Below, in pieces: positions 10,320 through 17,262 of a stretch of DNA of 64,000 nucleotides. Source of the stretch: a virus; IMG/VR virus record IMGVR_UViG_3300035181_002074, positions 96,613-160,612 of that record; one strand, given 5' to 3'. The stretch's first letter is position 1. Every line of letters begins with the position of its first letter. The notes below the pieces were generated by a model, which was not told the DNA's origin, did no database searches, and was given only the letters and a program-made list of their open reading frames with translations. The translations under genes were made by a program, and so were the position numbers.

Positions 10320-10546
10320 TATTCAAACATTCCACGTTTTTCACCCAAATGTATCTGAGTGTACTCATGGTAAATCGTTAATGTTTTCCCGTCAATAATA
10401 ACTTCATGAAGCGGTGGCATAAGTATATGTAACGCTTCAGGCACTTTAATGCCAAGCCGAGCACTCTGTTCATATTCTTTGAATACCATGGTATGCAAAA
10501 ATACTAACAAGGTATTTTGCAATTTAGTATTATTTGGTGGCAGCAT
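10316..10546 (-). CDS. Small uncharacterised early protein
   Basis: 76 residues, minus strand. I chose ATG at 10546, which overlaps the upstream gene by 17 nt; a longer open frame begins at 10597 but lies wholly inside the upstream gene. The sequence is mixed alpha/beta with no recognisable motif. Last gene of a three-gene minus-strand unit, tail-to-tail with the giant repeat protein. Confidence 0.5.
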   Translation of the reverse strand: MLPPNNTKLQNTLLVFLHTMVFKEYEQSARLGIKVPEALHILMPPLHEVIIDGKTLTIYHEYTQIHLGEKRGMFEY

Positions 10547-10790
10547 TTTGAGTAAACAGCATATAACCACGCTTGAATCTTTGCTCACCAGCATCATCTA
10601 CCAAAGTAGTCTCTACTTGAGCCAGCACGTATGGAGTATTGTTACGTTCAAGGCGGCTTTCGACTTCTTCTATGTCTCCCATGGACATTGGTTCAGTATA
10701 AGCATCTATTTCTCGGATGAAAATCTTTTGATTTAAAAGATCATGTGAATCTTCGATAATTTTTACATTTTTGTATTGTTGTGCTGCCAT
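10530..10790 (-). CDS. Small uncharacterised early protein
   Basis: 86 residues, minus strand, starting 2 nt after the stop of the zinc-motif protein upstream, so in the same operon. It is acidic in the middle and beta-rich near the C-terminus (alternating V/L/T and R/Y). No family recognised. Probably transcribed from the minus-strand sigma70-type promoter at 11456-11484. Confidence 0.55.
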   Translation of the reverse strand: MAAQQYKNVKIIEDSHDLLNQKIFIREIDAYTEPMSMGDIEEVESRLERNNTPYVLAQVETTLVDDAGEQRFKRGYMLFTQNAATK

Positions 10791-10791
10791 A

Positions 10792-11433
10792 TTATGCTGC
10801 CTTTCCTTCTGCTACGTTAAACTTAAAGATATTCTTAATTGCGAATCTTGGGATACGGATAGTCATTTCAGCTTTTCCTAAAGCTACGTTAAGGTCTTCA
10901 ACTCTCTTAATTTTCTTGGCTTTTGCGCAAACTGGGCCAATTCCAAGGGCAATTGAATTCTCGTCAGTCAATTTCAATCCACAGATACCACAGTGGCAAA
11001 CTCTTTTGTAAGAAGTAACCACGCGAGCAGTAACAGAACTGTAATTTTCGCTAATAACTTCAAGTACTTCTACGTTGTGGAACTTCTTCTCAAAACCAGC
11101 TTGAAGGCCAATTTTTACAGCCATCATGTGGTTTACGGTAATAATGTCGCCAACCGCCACAGAAGCGTCAGGATTAGCAGCTTTCACCGGAGTGGTTACT
11201 TCACCTTGGGACTGTAAAGTGCGTAAAGTAATATTGTTTACTACGCTTTGGGAAGCTGCAAGTTGTGCAGGAGATAAGATCCAACCTTTTGCAACATACG
11301 CAGCCATTCTTGCGAGAAAGCTATTTCTTTTGCTGTGCTCGGAAATCGCAGCGAAAAGCTCTTGGTTGGCTTCTAGGTAGAGAGCCTTAGTTTCAGATTG
11401 TTCAGCAGTTACTGGATTAATAATAAATTTCAT
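10792..11433 (-). CDS. Zinc-motif protein with C-x-C-x2-C ... G-P-V-C pattern
   Basis: 213 residues, minus strand. Start chosen at the ATG at 11433, with AAGGAA about 10 nt upstream. A longer frame to 11484 would put the start codon on the -35 box of the promoter. The C-terminal third contains C-H-C-G-I-C-G-L-K-L-T-D then G-I-G-P-V-C, a zinc-binding signature common in phage and plasmid proteins of unknown function (DUF6011-like). The N-terminal part is helical and the centre beta-rich. First gene of the minus-strand unit. Function unknown; nucleic acid binding is possible. Confidence 0.65.
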   Translation of the reverse strand: MKFIINPVTAEQSETKALYLEANQELFAAISEHSKRNSFLARMAAYVAKGWILSPAQLAASQSVVNNITLRTLQSQGEVTTPVKAANPDASVAVGDIITVNHMMAVKIGLQAGFEKKFHNVEVLEVISENYSSVTARVVTSYKRVCHCGICGLKLTDENSIALGIGPVCAKAKKIKRVEDLNVALGKAEMTIRIPRFAIKNIFKFNVAEGKAA

Positions 11434-11455
11434 AGTATGTGTTTCCTTCTTATAT

Positions 11456-11484
11456 AGATTATCACTATTCGAATCAGAAGTCAA
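11456..11484 (-). promoter_or_regulatory. Sigma70-type promoter, minus strand
   Basis: TTGACT (11479-11484), 17-nt spacer, TAATCT (11456-11461), reading leftward into the zinc-motif gene with a ~17-nt leader holding a Shine-Dalgarno. Confidence 0.65.
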
Positions 11485-11586
11485 TAAATAGTTTTGAGAT
11501 AATGCATATTATTTTTACCAATAAAAACAAATGTTTATAAAATCAAAGCTAACTCCATAATAATATACACTTTTTGAGAAATCTAT

Positions 11587-11596
11587 CCTAATACTC
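11587..11596 (+). promoter_or_regulatory. Variant late-promoter motif CCTAATACTC
   Basis: Matches the late decamer in 8 of 10 positions and lies 53 nt before the first gene of the scaffold/capsid block. The long leader resembles that of the tail sheath gene. Confidence 0.4.
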
Positions 11597-11649
11597 TTTG
11601 GTGTACGGGCGAATTATGCCCACAATAAACTTTTAAGGAGTTAAAACCT

Positions 11650-12105
11650 ATGTCAGTTTTCAAAGCTGCCGCTCACGTAAGAGAGCTAAAACAAAGATTG
11701 TCAATTTTATTGCCATCTTCCACTATTTCTGAATCATCTGATACAGATACAATGCCAACCCTCACTATTCAAACTGGTACTGAATACCAAAATTTGAAAA
11801 TCAGTGTTGATGGAAACCAAGGACGTGTTGATGGTCTCGGACTTTCTCAACGTGCTTATTCACCACATGTTTGTCAACTAATCCAAGAGTCTGCTGCTGC
11901 TGCTGATGCTGCAAAAGCGTCCGCTCGTGCTAAAGTACTTGCAGGTTGTGCAAAACTGGGCATGAAAATTACTCTACAGCAAGCTGCTGATGCTGGATTA
12001 TCTGCTAACTGGACTGCTGCTGTAGCTGCTGTAGCTGCTGACTCAGGTGCGACTACTATCGTATTACCAAGTGATGAAATCAATCCATTAACATCTTCTC
12101 AATAA
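11650..12105 (+). CDS. Uncharacterised virion-module protein preceding scaffold
   Basis: 151 residues behind AAGGAG 10 nt upstream. The N-terminus is helical with a Ser/Thr-rich stretch (residues 25-40). The centre is beta-rich, and residues 80-125 are strikingly alanine-rich. It sits directly ahead of the scaffold and capsid genes, a position typical of head decoration or core proteins, but no family is recognised. Confidence 0.55.
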   Translation: MSVFKAAAHVRELKQRLSILLPSSTISESSDTDTMPTLTIQTGTEYQNLKISVDGNQGRVDGLGLSQRAYSPHVCQLIQESAAAADAAKASARAKVLAGCAKLGMKITLQQAADAGLSANWTAAVAAVAADSGATTIVLPSDEINPLTSSQ

Positions 12106-12116
12106 GGAGCTTCTAA

Positions 12117-12935
12117 ATGAAATTCTCCGATATAGAAATAGATCAACTATTAGCATCCGTAGAAGATGCTATGGCACAAGCTAGTAAGCTTGCTAAGTCT
12201 CAGCCGATGCAAAAAGATGCAGACGCTGATCAAGACGATCAGCAAGCTGCTCCAGCAATGGATGCCCAAGCTCCTGAAAGCGCTCCAGCAATGGACGCTG
12301 CTCCAGCTGCTGATGCACAAGCTGCTCCTGATCAAGACCAAGGACAAGACCAAGCCCCAGAAGGTTCACCAGAAGATCAAATCCAAGATGAAGGACAAGA
12401 TCAAGGCGAAATTTCTGATGAAGAACTTCACCAAATCTATGCGAGCATGGATGAAAATGAACTTCATAGGCATTTGACTGCTATTGAAGCAGCTCTAGGT
12501 GGTGGACAAGATCAAGGCCAAGAACAAGAACAACAAGCTCCAGAACAAGCGCCAGCAGCTGCTCCGGCACCTGCGTCAATGACTGACCAAATGGCGATGA
12601 AATCTGAACAAACTGTAAGTGACCTCAATAAATCTGAAACTAAAAAGCTTCAAGATGAAAATGATGCACTTAAAAAGTCACTTGATAAAGTAATTTCAGC
12701 AATGGGTAAAGCTTTTCAGCCAACTCGTAAAGCTGTAACCGATATCGAGTATATCCAAAAATCAGAGTCTCAAACCGACGAGCGTCCGCTCACTAAGTCT
12801 GAAACTGTGGCACAACTCAACAAAATTGTAAAATCTAACAGCCTCTCAAAAGCCGATAGACAAGCAATCAACGATTACATCCTTGCGGATGGATCACAAG
12901 AACAAGTCAAAAAAATTCTCAAAGGGGGAAAATAA
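12117..12935 (+). CDS. Scaffolding / prohead core-like protein with four K-S-E sites
   Basis: 272 residues, directly upstream of the capsid gene with 3 nt between them. It is highly acidic and rich in A, Q, D and P (residues 30-160), then a coiled-coil-like helix (about 170-200) and a basic helical C-terminus. This is the usual composition of phage scaffolds. K-S-E occurs at DNA 12600-12608, 12630-12638, 12759-12767 and 12795-12803. T4-type and phiKZ-type prohead cores are degraded by the maturation protease at short motifs ending in Glu, so the clustering fits a protease-digested core. Assignment is from composition and gene order. Confidence 0.7.
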   Translation: MKFSDIEIDQLLASVEDAMAQASKLAKSQPMQKDADADQDDQQAAPAMDAQAPESAPAMDAAPAADAQAAPDQDQGQDQAPEGSPEDQIQDEGQDQGEISDEELHQIYASMDENELHRHLTAIEAALGGGQDQGQEQEQQAPEQAPAAAPAPASMTDQMAMKSEQTVSDLNKSETKKLQDENDALKKSLDKVISAMGKAFQPTRKAVTDIEYIQKSESQTDERPLTKSETVAQLNKIVKSNSLSKADRQAINDYILADGSQEQVKKILKGGK

Positions 12936-12938
12936 ATA

Positions 12939-14327
12939 ATGGACTTAATTAAGCAACTAGAATCCCTAGTTAAAACCTTAGAGGCTGGAAGTTACAATTC
13001 AGCACCGGGACAATTAGTACAAGGATCTGCGCTTCAATCTGAAGATCTGTCAGCTGTTATGCATAATGTGTGTATCGCTTCAGATGAGATTAAATTGCAG
13101 AAACTTTTCGGTAAGAAAAAAGCAAAATCTCTTACCATCCAATTCAATCGTCAGTTATCATACGGACGTTTGGGTGGAGCAGCTCAGCGCGAAGGCGCGG
13201 TTGGTAATACCAACGTAGGCGACTACGTTCGTGCTACAGTACCTATGTGCTTCTATTCAGAAGTACGCAGAGTGACTGAAGCAGCTAACTTGATCGAAGC
13301 ATTTGATGGTATCAAAGCAGAAGATCGCGAAGCTGAAAACGCAGCTGAAGTAATTGCTATGAACATTGAGTTCGACCTTTTCAAAGGTAAAGCAGACTTC
13401 TCTAACGCAGGTGTATTTGATGGTCATCCAGCAGCTATGCCTGAATTACCAAACATGCTTGGAGTTGACTCTCAAATTCGTCAATCTGACATGCTTGTAA
13501 CTACTCAAGACCTTATGTTCGCGTCTTACGGATCTAATCAATCTGTAGTTCTTGCTCAGAACGCTGCTCTTGACCAGATCGTAATTGAAGATGCTCGTCT
13601 TCGTGCAAAGTTGAACTTTTCACAAGCTAAGAATCTTTATGTAGATCCTGTAATCATGACTAGCTACAACAAAAAAGTTGCACTTGGTACTGGTACTAAC
13701 AGTATTCAACGTATTCAACTCGCTGGTTCTGCTCAAGACGTTTCTGGAGCTTCTCTCCGTCGTCAATGGACAGCTCACGGTGATGTTAATCTTGAAGAGT
13801 CTCACTTCTTACGCGGTAAGACTTCTCCACTTCGTCCAAACATTGGTGGGCCTTCTGCTCCAGCAATCACTACTCAACCATCTTTCGGTGGTTCTGGTTC
13901 ATTGATTACTGCGGGTACTTATGTTTACCTAGTAACTGCTCAAAGTGAAATCGGCGAAAGCCCTGCTACTGCTACTAACACAGTTTCTCCTACTACTGGC
14001 ACAGTTGTTACTATGACAATTACTGCTCAGTCTGGAGTTAAGTTTTACAGCATCTATCGCGGAACTAATGCTAAGAATGCTAAGTTCATCGGTAACGTTG
14101 CTGCAACTGGTGGAAACGTAGTATTTACTGACCTTGGTAATAAGGCTCCGGGATTCGTCACAGGGTACCTCCTAGACGAGAAGACTTGGGAAATGCATGA
14201 TCTTGCCGCTTACAGTCGTAAGAAACTTGCTCAATCCGATCTTTCTACTCCAGAGGCCCATTATACCTTCACAACTGTGGCAGGATACCAACCTCGTAAA
14301 AATGTAATTATCGATAATTTAATTTAG
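12939..14327 (+). CDS. Major capsid protein with C-terminal Ig/FN3-like insertion
   Basis: 462 residues. N-terminal 35 residues: helix L-I-K-Q-L-E-S-L-V-K-T-L-E, then AGS...GSAL-Q-S-E. Q-S-E ends at E35 and is a likely maturation cleavage point. Residues 36-300 look like an HK97-fold capsid shell (E/A-rich helix region near 100-150, then long beta segments). About residues 300-405 form a separate beta domain with G-T-Y-V-Y-L-V-T-A and V-K-F-Y-S-I-Y-R-G-T, like FN3/Ig surface domains, after which the shell sequence resumes. It follows the scaffold and ends before a strong terminator, as expected for the most abundant head protein. Confidence 0.8.
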   Translation: MDLIKQLESLVKTLEAGSYNSAPGQLVQGSALQSEDLSAVMHNVCIASDEIKLQKLFGKKKAKSLTIQFNRQLSYGRLGGAAQREGAVGNTNVGDYVRATVPMCFYSEVRRVTEAANLIEAFDGIKAEDREAENAAEVIAMNIEFDLFKGKADFSNAGVFDGHPAAMPELPNMLGVDSQIRQSDMLVTTQDLMFASYGSNQSVVLAQNAALDQIVIEDARLRAKLNFSQAKNLYVDPVIMTSYNKKVALGTGTNSIQRIQLAGSAQDVSGASLRRQWTAHGDVNLEESHFLRGKTSPLRPNIGGPSAPAITTQPSFGGSGSLITAGTYVYLVTAQSEIGESPATATNTVSPTTGTVVTMTITAQSGVKFYSIYRGTNAKNAKFIGNVAATGGNVVFTDLGNKAPGFVTGYLLDEKTWEMHDLAAYSRKKLAQSDLSTPEAHYTFTTVAGYQPRKNVIIDNLI

Positions 14328-14356
14328 TTAATAATCTAATAAAACAATAATTTAGG

Positions 14357-14389
14357 AAGCCTACTAGTCTATGATTAGTAGGCTTTTTT
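14357..14389 (+). terminator. Rho-independent terminator after capsid gene
   Basis: Perfect 10-bp stem AAGCCTACTA / TAGTAGGCTT with a 9-nt loop, followed by six T. Ends the head-gene transcript. Confidence 0.9.
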
Positions 14390-14404
14390 GTTGACGAAAA
14401 GCGG

Positions 14405-14433
14405 TTGACTTGTCTTAATATTAATGGTATAAT
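14405..14433 (+). promoter_or_regulatory. Sigma70-type promoter with extended -10
   Basis: TTGACT, 17-nt spacer, TATAAT preceded by TGG. The ATG of the next gene is 7 nt past the -10 box, so the mRNA should start at or next to the start codon. Confidence 0.85.
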
Positions 14434-14439
14434 ACTAAT

Positions 14440-14706
14440 ATGAAGAAGCCAGTCTTTATACCCAAAAAAATTGCAACCATGACTAAAGAAGCTGAAATTG
14501 TGTCAGCCCTTGCTGCACAGGGATTAAATACCCAAGCAATAATTAAAGCTTCTGGTTTATATAAAGATATTGTCAGAGCTGTTGCATATCATTTCAATAT
14601 TGTACTGCCAAAACATATTGCACCAGAGCGCAAACAAAAAGAATCAGAATTCCTAGAGAGGTTGACATCTTTCCATTTTCATGCTACACTCCTATTAGGA
14701 GCCTAG
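14440..14706 (+). CDS. Small basic helical protein, possible DNA-binding
   Basis: 88 residues, start fixed by the adjacent promoter; no Shine-Dalgarno, so a leaderless mRNA is likely. Residues 15-50 resemble a helix-turn-helix arrangement (E-A-E-I-V-S-A-L-A-A-Q-G-L then an I-I-K-A-S-G-L helix). The next strong promoter lies inside its 3' end. First gene of the early-type cluster. A regulatory role is possible but unproven. Confidence 0.6.
   Translation: MKKPVFIPKKIATMTKEAEIVSALAAQGLNTQAIIKASGLYKDIVRAVAYHFNIVLPKHIAPERKQKESEFLERLTSFHFHATLLLGA
14662..14690 (+). promoter_or_regulatory. Sigma70-type promoter inside the 3' end of the previous gene
   Basis: TTGACA, 17-nt spacer, TACACT. An AGGAG follows at 14697-14701. 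Confidence 0.75.
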
Positions 14707-14708
14707 TC

Positions 14709-14876
14709 ATCGAAACTTTTAGTATTTATCACACCAATCAATTTTCTGGAAACGATACTTGGTTATACCAAGTATTATCTTTTAAATGGATTGAAAGTAG
14801 ATATGGTGGTTACTGGCTTCGGTCGGGTAGAGACTGGAGAATTAGCTACGTAGAGGAGAAATTATGTACCAAATAA
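14709..14876 (+). CDS. Small aromatic-rich protein, apparent ATC start
   Basis: A 55-codon frame rich in W, Y and S, like the other tiny genes here. A strong promoter (14662-14690) and AGGAG (14697-14701) lie upstream. The codon 7 nt after the Shine-Dalgarno is ATC, and there is no in-frame ATG, GTG or TTG in the frame. Its stop overlaps the next gene by 13 nt, and its 3' end encodes that gene's GAGGAG site. Either ATC is used for initiation, or the start codon was lost by one substitution. Confidence 0.4.
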   Translation: METFSIYHTNQFSGNDTWLYQVLSFKWIESRYGGYWLRSGRDWRISYVEEKLCTK

Positions 14877-15031
14877 AAACTGTTATTAATGGCGAAGAAG
14901 TAATTAAAATGACTTGCGATGATCTGGGCGAAACCCAGAAATGGCTGTTACTTTACGAAAGCAGTTACGACACCTTTATTTATTACCCGCCGCACAGAGA
15001 CCCATCCTTGAATGAAAGCTACGAAGGATGA
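14864..15031 (+). CDS. Small uncharacterised protein
   Basis: 55 residues, ATG behind AGAGGAG, acidic overall with an aromatic C-terminal stretch. Its stop overlaps the next start as ATGA. No family recognised. Confidence 0.55.
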   Translation: MYQIKTVINGEEVIKMTCDDLGETQKWLLLYESSYDTFIYYPPHRDPSLNESYEG

Positions 15032-15159
15032 ACTACCTAGTTTATTTCTATAACCTCAGAGAGATGAGGAAATCATCGTATTATATCTGCTATACTTCTG
15101 ACCGTAGTGCAACATGGGGAACTAAGGCTACTAATAAATGGTATATTATCACAGATTAG
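15028..15159 (+). CDS. Small aromatic-rich protein
   Basis: 43 residues, start coupled to the previous stop through ATGA. Rich in Y, S, T and W, probably a small beta-sheet domain. Too short for homology by eye; supported by tight gene packing. Confidence 0.45.
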   Translation: MNYLVYFYNLREMRKSSYYICYTSDRSATWGTKATNKWYIITD

Positions 15160-15165
15160 GAATTC

Positions 15166-15279
15166 ATGAAAACTAAAAAACTATTCCGTATTCGCATAAA
15201 GGGTAACTATTATAGTACCCACGCCTTATCTTATAAACAGGCAGCATTTTTTATTCGATGGCGATTAAATAAGTCTTGA
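15166..15279 (+). CDS. Small basic protein
   Basis: 37 residues, very basic, 6 nt after the previous stop with AGGAA upstream. Its stop codon overlaps the -35 box of the next promoter. Function unknown. Confidence 0.45.
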   Translation: MKTKKLFRIRIKGNYYSTHALSYKQAAFFIRWRLNKS

Positions 15280-15304
15280 CTTCTGGGGTGATACATAGTA
15301 AACT
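15276..15304 (+). promoter_or_regulatory. Sigma70-type promoter
   Basis: TTGACT, 17-nt spacer, TAAACT. Predicted start about 9 nt before the next ATG, leaving only a GAGG-type site. Confidence 0.6.
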
Positions 15305-15319
15305 ACTATAGAGGTAGTT

Positions 15320-15811
15320 ATGGAAATTATCAAAGATCAAAACGGTTGGAAGTTAGGCAAGAAAGACAATGTTTTTTATCTAATCTGCCAAGATGGTGAA
15401 GAAATTCGCTATGGAACGTCTAAAGATAACGCCTTCCAGTGGTTTGATCGGGTCATAGAAAAAGGCTGGACACACCTAACTCGAAACTATTACACCGTCA
15501 CTGTGACCAACGGTAAGATTATTACTGGCAAACACCAAAACAATAGCGTAAGAAGCGATAAGCTCGATCAGTGGAGCAGCAGCGTGTATTTGACCGCAGA
15601 AGAGGCCAAAGCTGCGATTAGCTTGGTATTACCCAAAGCCAAAGAAAAGTTTGAAGCCTGTCAAAGTGCCTACTTAGCTCTGCACAAAGAAATGGGGTTC
15701 TCTTCTGGTTGTAATTATGATGGCGACACCCATGGCATCTATAATGAATATGAATATATTTCGTTTCAGATGGATGGATTTCATTTCGAGTTTCCCCTAA
15801 ATTGTTCTTGA
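15320..15811 (+). CDS. Uncharacterised early protein
   Basis: 163 residues with its own sigma70-type promoter. N-terminal half beta-rich with G, N and T turns. Residues 90-120 form a helical segment (A-E-E-A-K-A-A-I-S then A-K-E-K-F-E-A-C). The C-terminus is aromatic and acidic. Its last codons hold the -35 box of the following promoter. No family recognised. Confidence 0.6.
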   Translation: MEIIKDQNGWKLGKKDNVFYLICQDGEEIRYGTSKDNAFQWFDRVIEKGWTHLTRNYYTVTVTNGKIITGKHQNNSVRSDKLDQWSSSVYLTAEEAKAAISLVLPKAKEKFEACQSAYLALHKEMGFSSGCNYDGDTHGIYNEYEYISFQMDGFHFEFPLNCS

Positions 15812-15836
15812 CTTCTTCCAAAGAAAGGTGTAAGAT
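15808..15836 (+). promoter_or_regulatory. Sigma70-type promoter for a leaderless gene
   Basis: TTGACT, 17-nt spacer, TAAGAT, then TTATAT-ATG. The same TAAGATTTATATATG string occurs at the minus-strand promoter 46735-46763. Confidence 0.8.
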
Positions 15837-15842
15837 TTATAT

Positions 15843-15965
15843 ATGAGTGATATAGACAGTCCATTTTGGGATATTTTGTTTGATAATAACCAGTTCTTTT
15901 TTTGCCACGATCCAATTGGTGAAAACGGTAATAGCTATCCGATGCTAGCAGTAGGAGATTGTTAA
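15843..15965 (+). CDS. Small acidic protein, leaderless
   Basis: 40 residues, acidic and phenylalanine-rich. ATG lies 7 nt after the -10 box with no Shine-Dalgarno. Its stop overlaps the next start as TAATG, and it carries the next gene's AGGAG. Function unknown. Confidence 0.5.
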   Translation: MSDIDSPFWDILFDNNQFFFCHDPIGENGNSYPMLAVGDC

Positions 15966-16408
15966 TGACCCCAAAACAACTTAAATTAATCTTAGACCAG
16001 CACCTTTTATGGTTACAAACTGACCCGAAGGGCATCCGTGCCAACCTTAGTGGAGCCGACCTTCGTGTAGCCAACCTTAGTGGAGCCGACCTTCGTGGAG
16101 CCAACCTTAGTGTAGCCGACCTTCGTGGAGCCAACCTTAGTGGAGCCCACCTTCGTGGAGCCCACCTTAGTGGAGCCAACCTTAGTGGAGCCAACCTTAG
16201 TGGAGCCCACCTTCGTGGAGCCCACCTTAGTGGAGCCCACCTTAGTGGAGCCATAGGCATCCAAGTTTTTTGTTTGATGCAAAACGCAAAAACCTACGAT
16301 TTATCCAAACAATATATTAAAATCGAATATTGTCAATATTATTCGGCTAAAAATCTGGTAAATATCAACAAAGTTTACAATGTTAGTGTAGTGGAGGAAG
16401 TAATATAA
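15965..16408 (+). CDS. Pentapeptide-repeat protein
   Basis: 147 residues. After a 24-residue helical N-terminus, residues 26-95 are 14 consecutive pentapeptides of the form A-[NDH]-L-[SR]-[GV], a right-handed quadrilateral beta-helix. Some members of this family mimic DNA and protect gyrase from inhibitors, while others have unknown roles. The C-terminal ~50 residues are unrelated and aromatic. Start chosen at ATG 15965 (TAATG coupling, AGGAG upstream) rather than the TTG two codons earlier. The near-identical DNA units suggest recent expansion. Confidence 0.85.
   Translation: MTPKQLKLILDQHLLWLQTDPKGIRANLSGADLRVANLSGADLRGANLSVADLRGANLSGAHLRGAHLSGANLSGANLSGAHLRGAHLSGAHLSGAIGIQVFCLMQNAKTYDLSKQYIKIEYCQYYSAKNLVNINKVYNVSVVEEVI
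16040..16249 (+). repeat. 14 tandem 15-bp units coding pentapeptides
   Basis: Fourteen units of the type GCC-[AGC]AC-CTT-[AC]GT-GGA with very few substitutions, almost all at two codon positions. Much more alike at DNA level than most pentapeptide proteins, so slippage or unequal crossing-over is likely. Confidence 0.9.
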
Positions 16409-16584
16409 TGGAAATTATAGTAATCATTTTATTCATAGTAGTTATTGCTTTACTGAGAACCGATACCCCATCCTTTAAAAAGGTGCCGCATTGTAAATCG
16501 CATAAATGGGCTTACACTGAAGATAACCAACTTAAGTGTGATGTTTGTCATTACACCGCTGGACAGGATTCTGGTCGTGAGTAA
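16408..16584 (+). CDS. Small membrane protein with zinc-ribbon-like tail
   Basis: 58 residues. Residues 1-17 are a hydrophobic helix (E-I-I-V-I-I-L-F-I-V-V-I-A-L-L), a signal anchor. The rest contains H-C-K-S-H then C-D-V-C-H, a possible Cys/His zinc site exposed to one side of the membrane. TAATG coupling to the pentapeptide gene. Architecture resembles the minus-strand protein at 55165-55308. Confidence 0.6.
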   Translation: MEIIVIILFIVVIALLRTDTPSFKKVPHCKSHKWAYTEDNQLKCDVCHYTAGQDSGRE

Positions 16585-16756
16585 GCTTGTAAGATTATAT
16601 GGCGTATTTTCTGGGGAAACAAAATATATGATTCATTGCAATTATGCACAATACTCTTGGAGTGAATTTGTATTAGTATCGGATTCAAAATGCAGCTATA
16701 CATCACCAGCTAGCATAGCCCATCGTTTATGGAATATACAAGTTTATGAGGGATGA
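16577..16756 (+). CDS. Small aromatic-rich protein
   Basis: 59 residues from a GTG start that overlaps the previous stop (GTGAGTAA); the longer open frame upstream lies inside the previous gene. Beta-rich, many S and Y. No family recognised. Confidence 0.45.
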   Translation: MSKLVRLYGVFSGETKYMIHCNYAQYSWSEFVLVSDSKCSYTSPASIAHRLWNIQVYEG

Positions 16757-16847
16757 ATATTATATTCAAGTATGGCAAAGTGAACCGATGATTACTATCA
16801 CTAAGAATAGCGTTGAGTGGCATCGATGGGTGATCAGGTTTTTATGA
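16746..16847 (+). CDS. Very small protein
   Basis: 33 residues, overlapping the previous gene by 11 nt and the next by ATGA. Coding status rests only on the chain of stop/start overlaps. Confidence 0.35.
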   Translation: MRDEYYIQVWQSEPMITITKNSVEWHRWVIRFL

Positions 16848-17008
16848 AATCTTACTATTACATCCGAAAGCACACGTATGCAGACGCTGGCGACTTCCCT
16901 TATCACACGAATGCCATAGCATACTACCAGATTTTTAAGACACCCCAAGGTTTTTTGGGATCACAATCTAAGATTTGGTACAGGATAAACATTTATGACG
17001 AGAATTAG
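16844..17008 (+). CDS. Small aromatic-rich protein
   Basis: 54 residues, start coupled by ATGA to the previous gene. Many Y, I and K; no motif. Overlaps the next start by 14 nt. Confidence 0.5.
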   Translation: MKSYYYIRKHTYADAGDFPYHTNAIAYYQIFKTPQGFLGSQSKIWYRINIYDEN

Positions 17009-17138
17009 GCCATCATTTCGGATTTTTAAGTATGACAATGGTGTTTATCGAGTTGTTGATAAACCATGGCATGACTACATGCCACATTCGTGGGCTTTTT
17101 GTGCTGGAAAAAAATGGAAAATTTCATATGCATCTTAA
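16995..17138 (+). CDS. Small basic aromatic protein
   Basis: 47 residues, basic with several W, Y and F. Overlaps the previous gene by 14 nt and the next by 11 nt. No motif; supported by packing. Confidence 0.4.
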   Translation: MTRIRPSFRIFKYDNGVYRVVDKPWHDYMPHSWAFCAGKKWKISYAS

Positions 17139-17262
17139 ATGGAGTGTTTTCCGATTATCACAAGATGACAGAACGGTATATTATCAAATCCATAAGTTTC
17201 GTAAAAATAAAAAAGGCGTATATGTTTATGCAGGCCACTTTTTCAGGATTGAATTTATATGA
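17128..17262 (+). CDS. Small basic protein
   Basis: 44 residues, basic, predicted beta-rich, with the pattern Y-Y-Q-I-H-K-F. A similar Y-Y-Q-I-F-K block occurs in the protein at 16844-17008, hinting at paralogy. ATG 17128 is chosen; the frame is open further upstream but would overlap the previous gene fully. Ends with ATGA coupling. Confidence 0.45.
   Translation: MHLKWSVFRLSQDDRTVYYQIHKFRKNKKGVYVYAGHFFRIEFI

Noticed and set aside
10312-10325. GCTAATATTC at the end of the giant gene as another late promoter
   Set aside because: It lacks the leading CC, lies between two converging stop codons and has no plus-strand gene downstream.
16040-16249. Tandem repeats as a possible CRISPR array
   Set aside because: Units are contiguous 15-mers without spacers and are in frame with a coding gene.
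16013-16282. Minus-strand open frames opposite the pentapeptide gene, with apparent repeats
   Set aside because: They arise from the 15-bp repeat read in reverse; no promoter or Shine-Dalgarno, and the plus frame gives a textbook pentapeptide protein.
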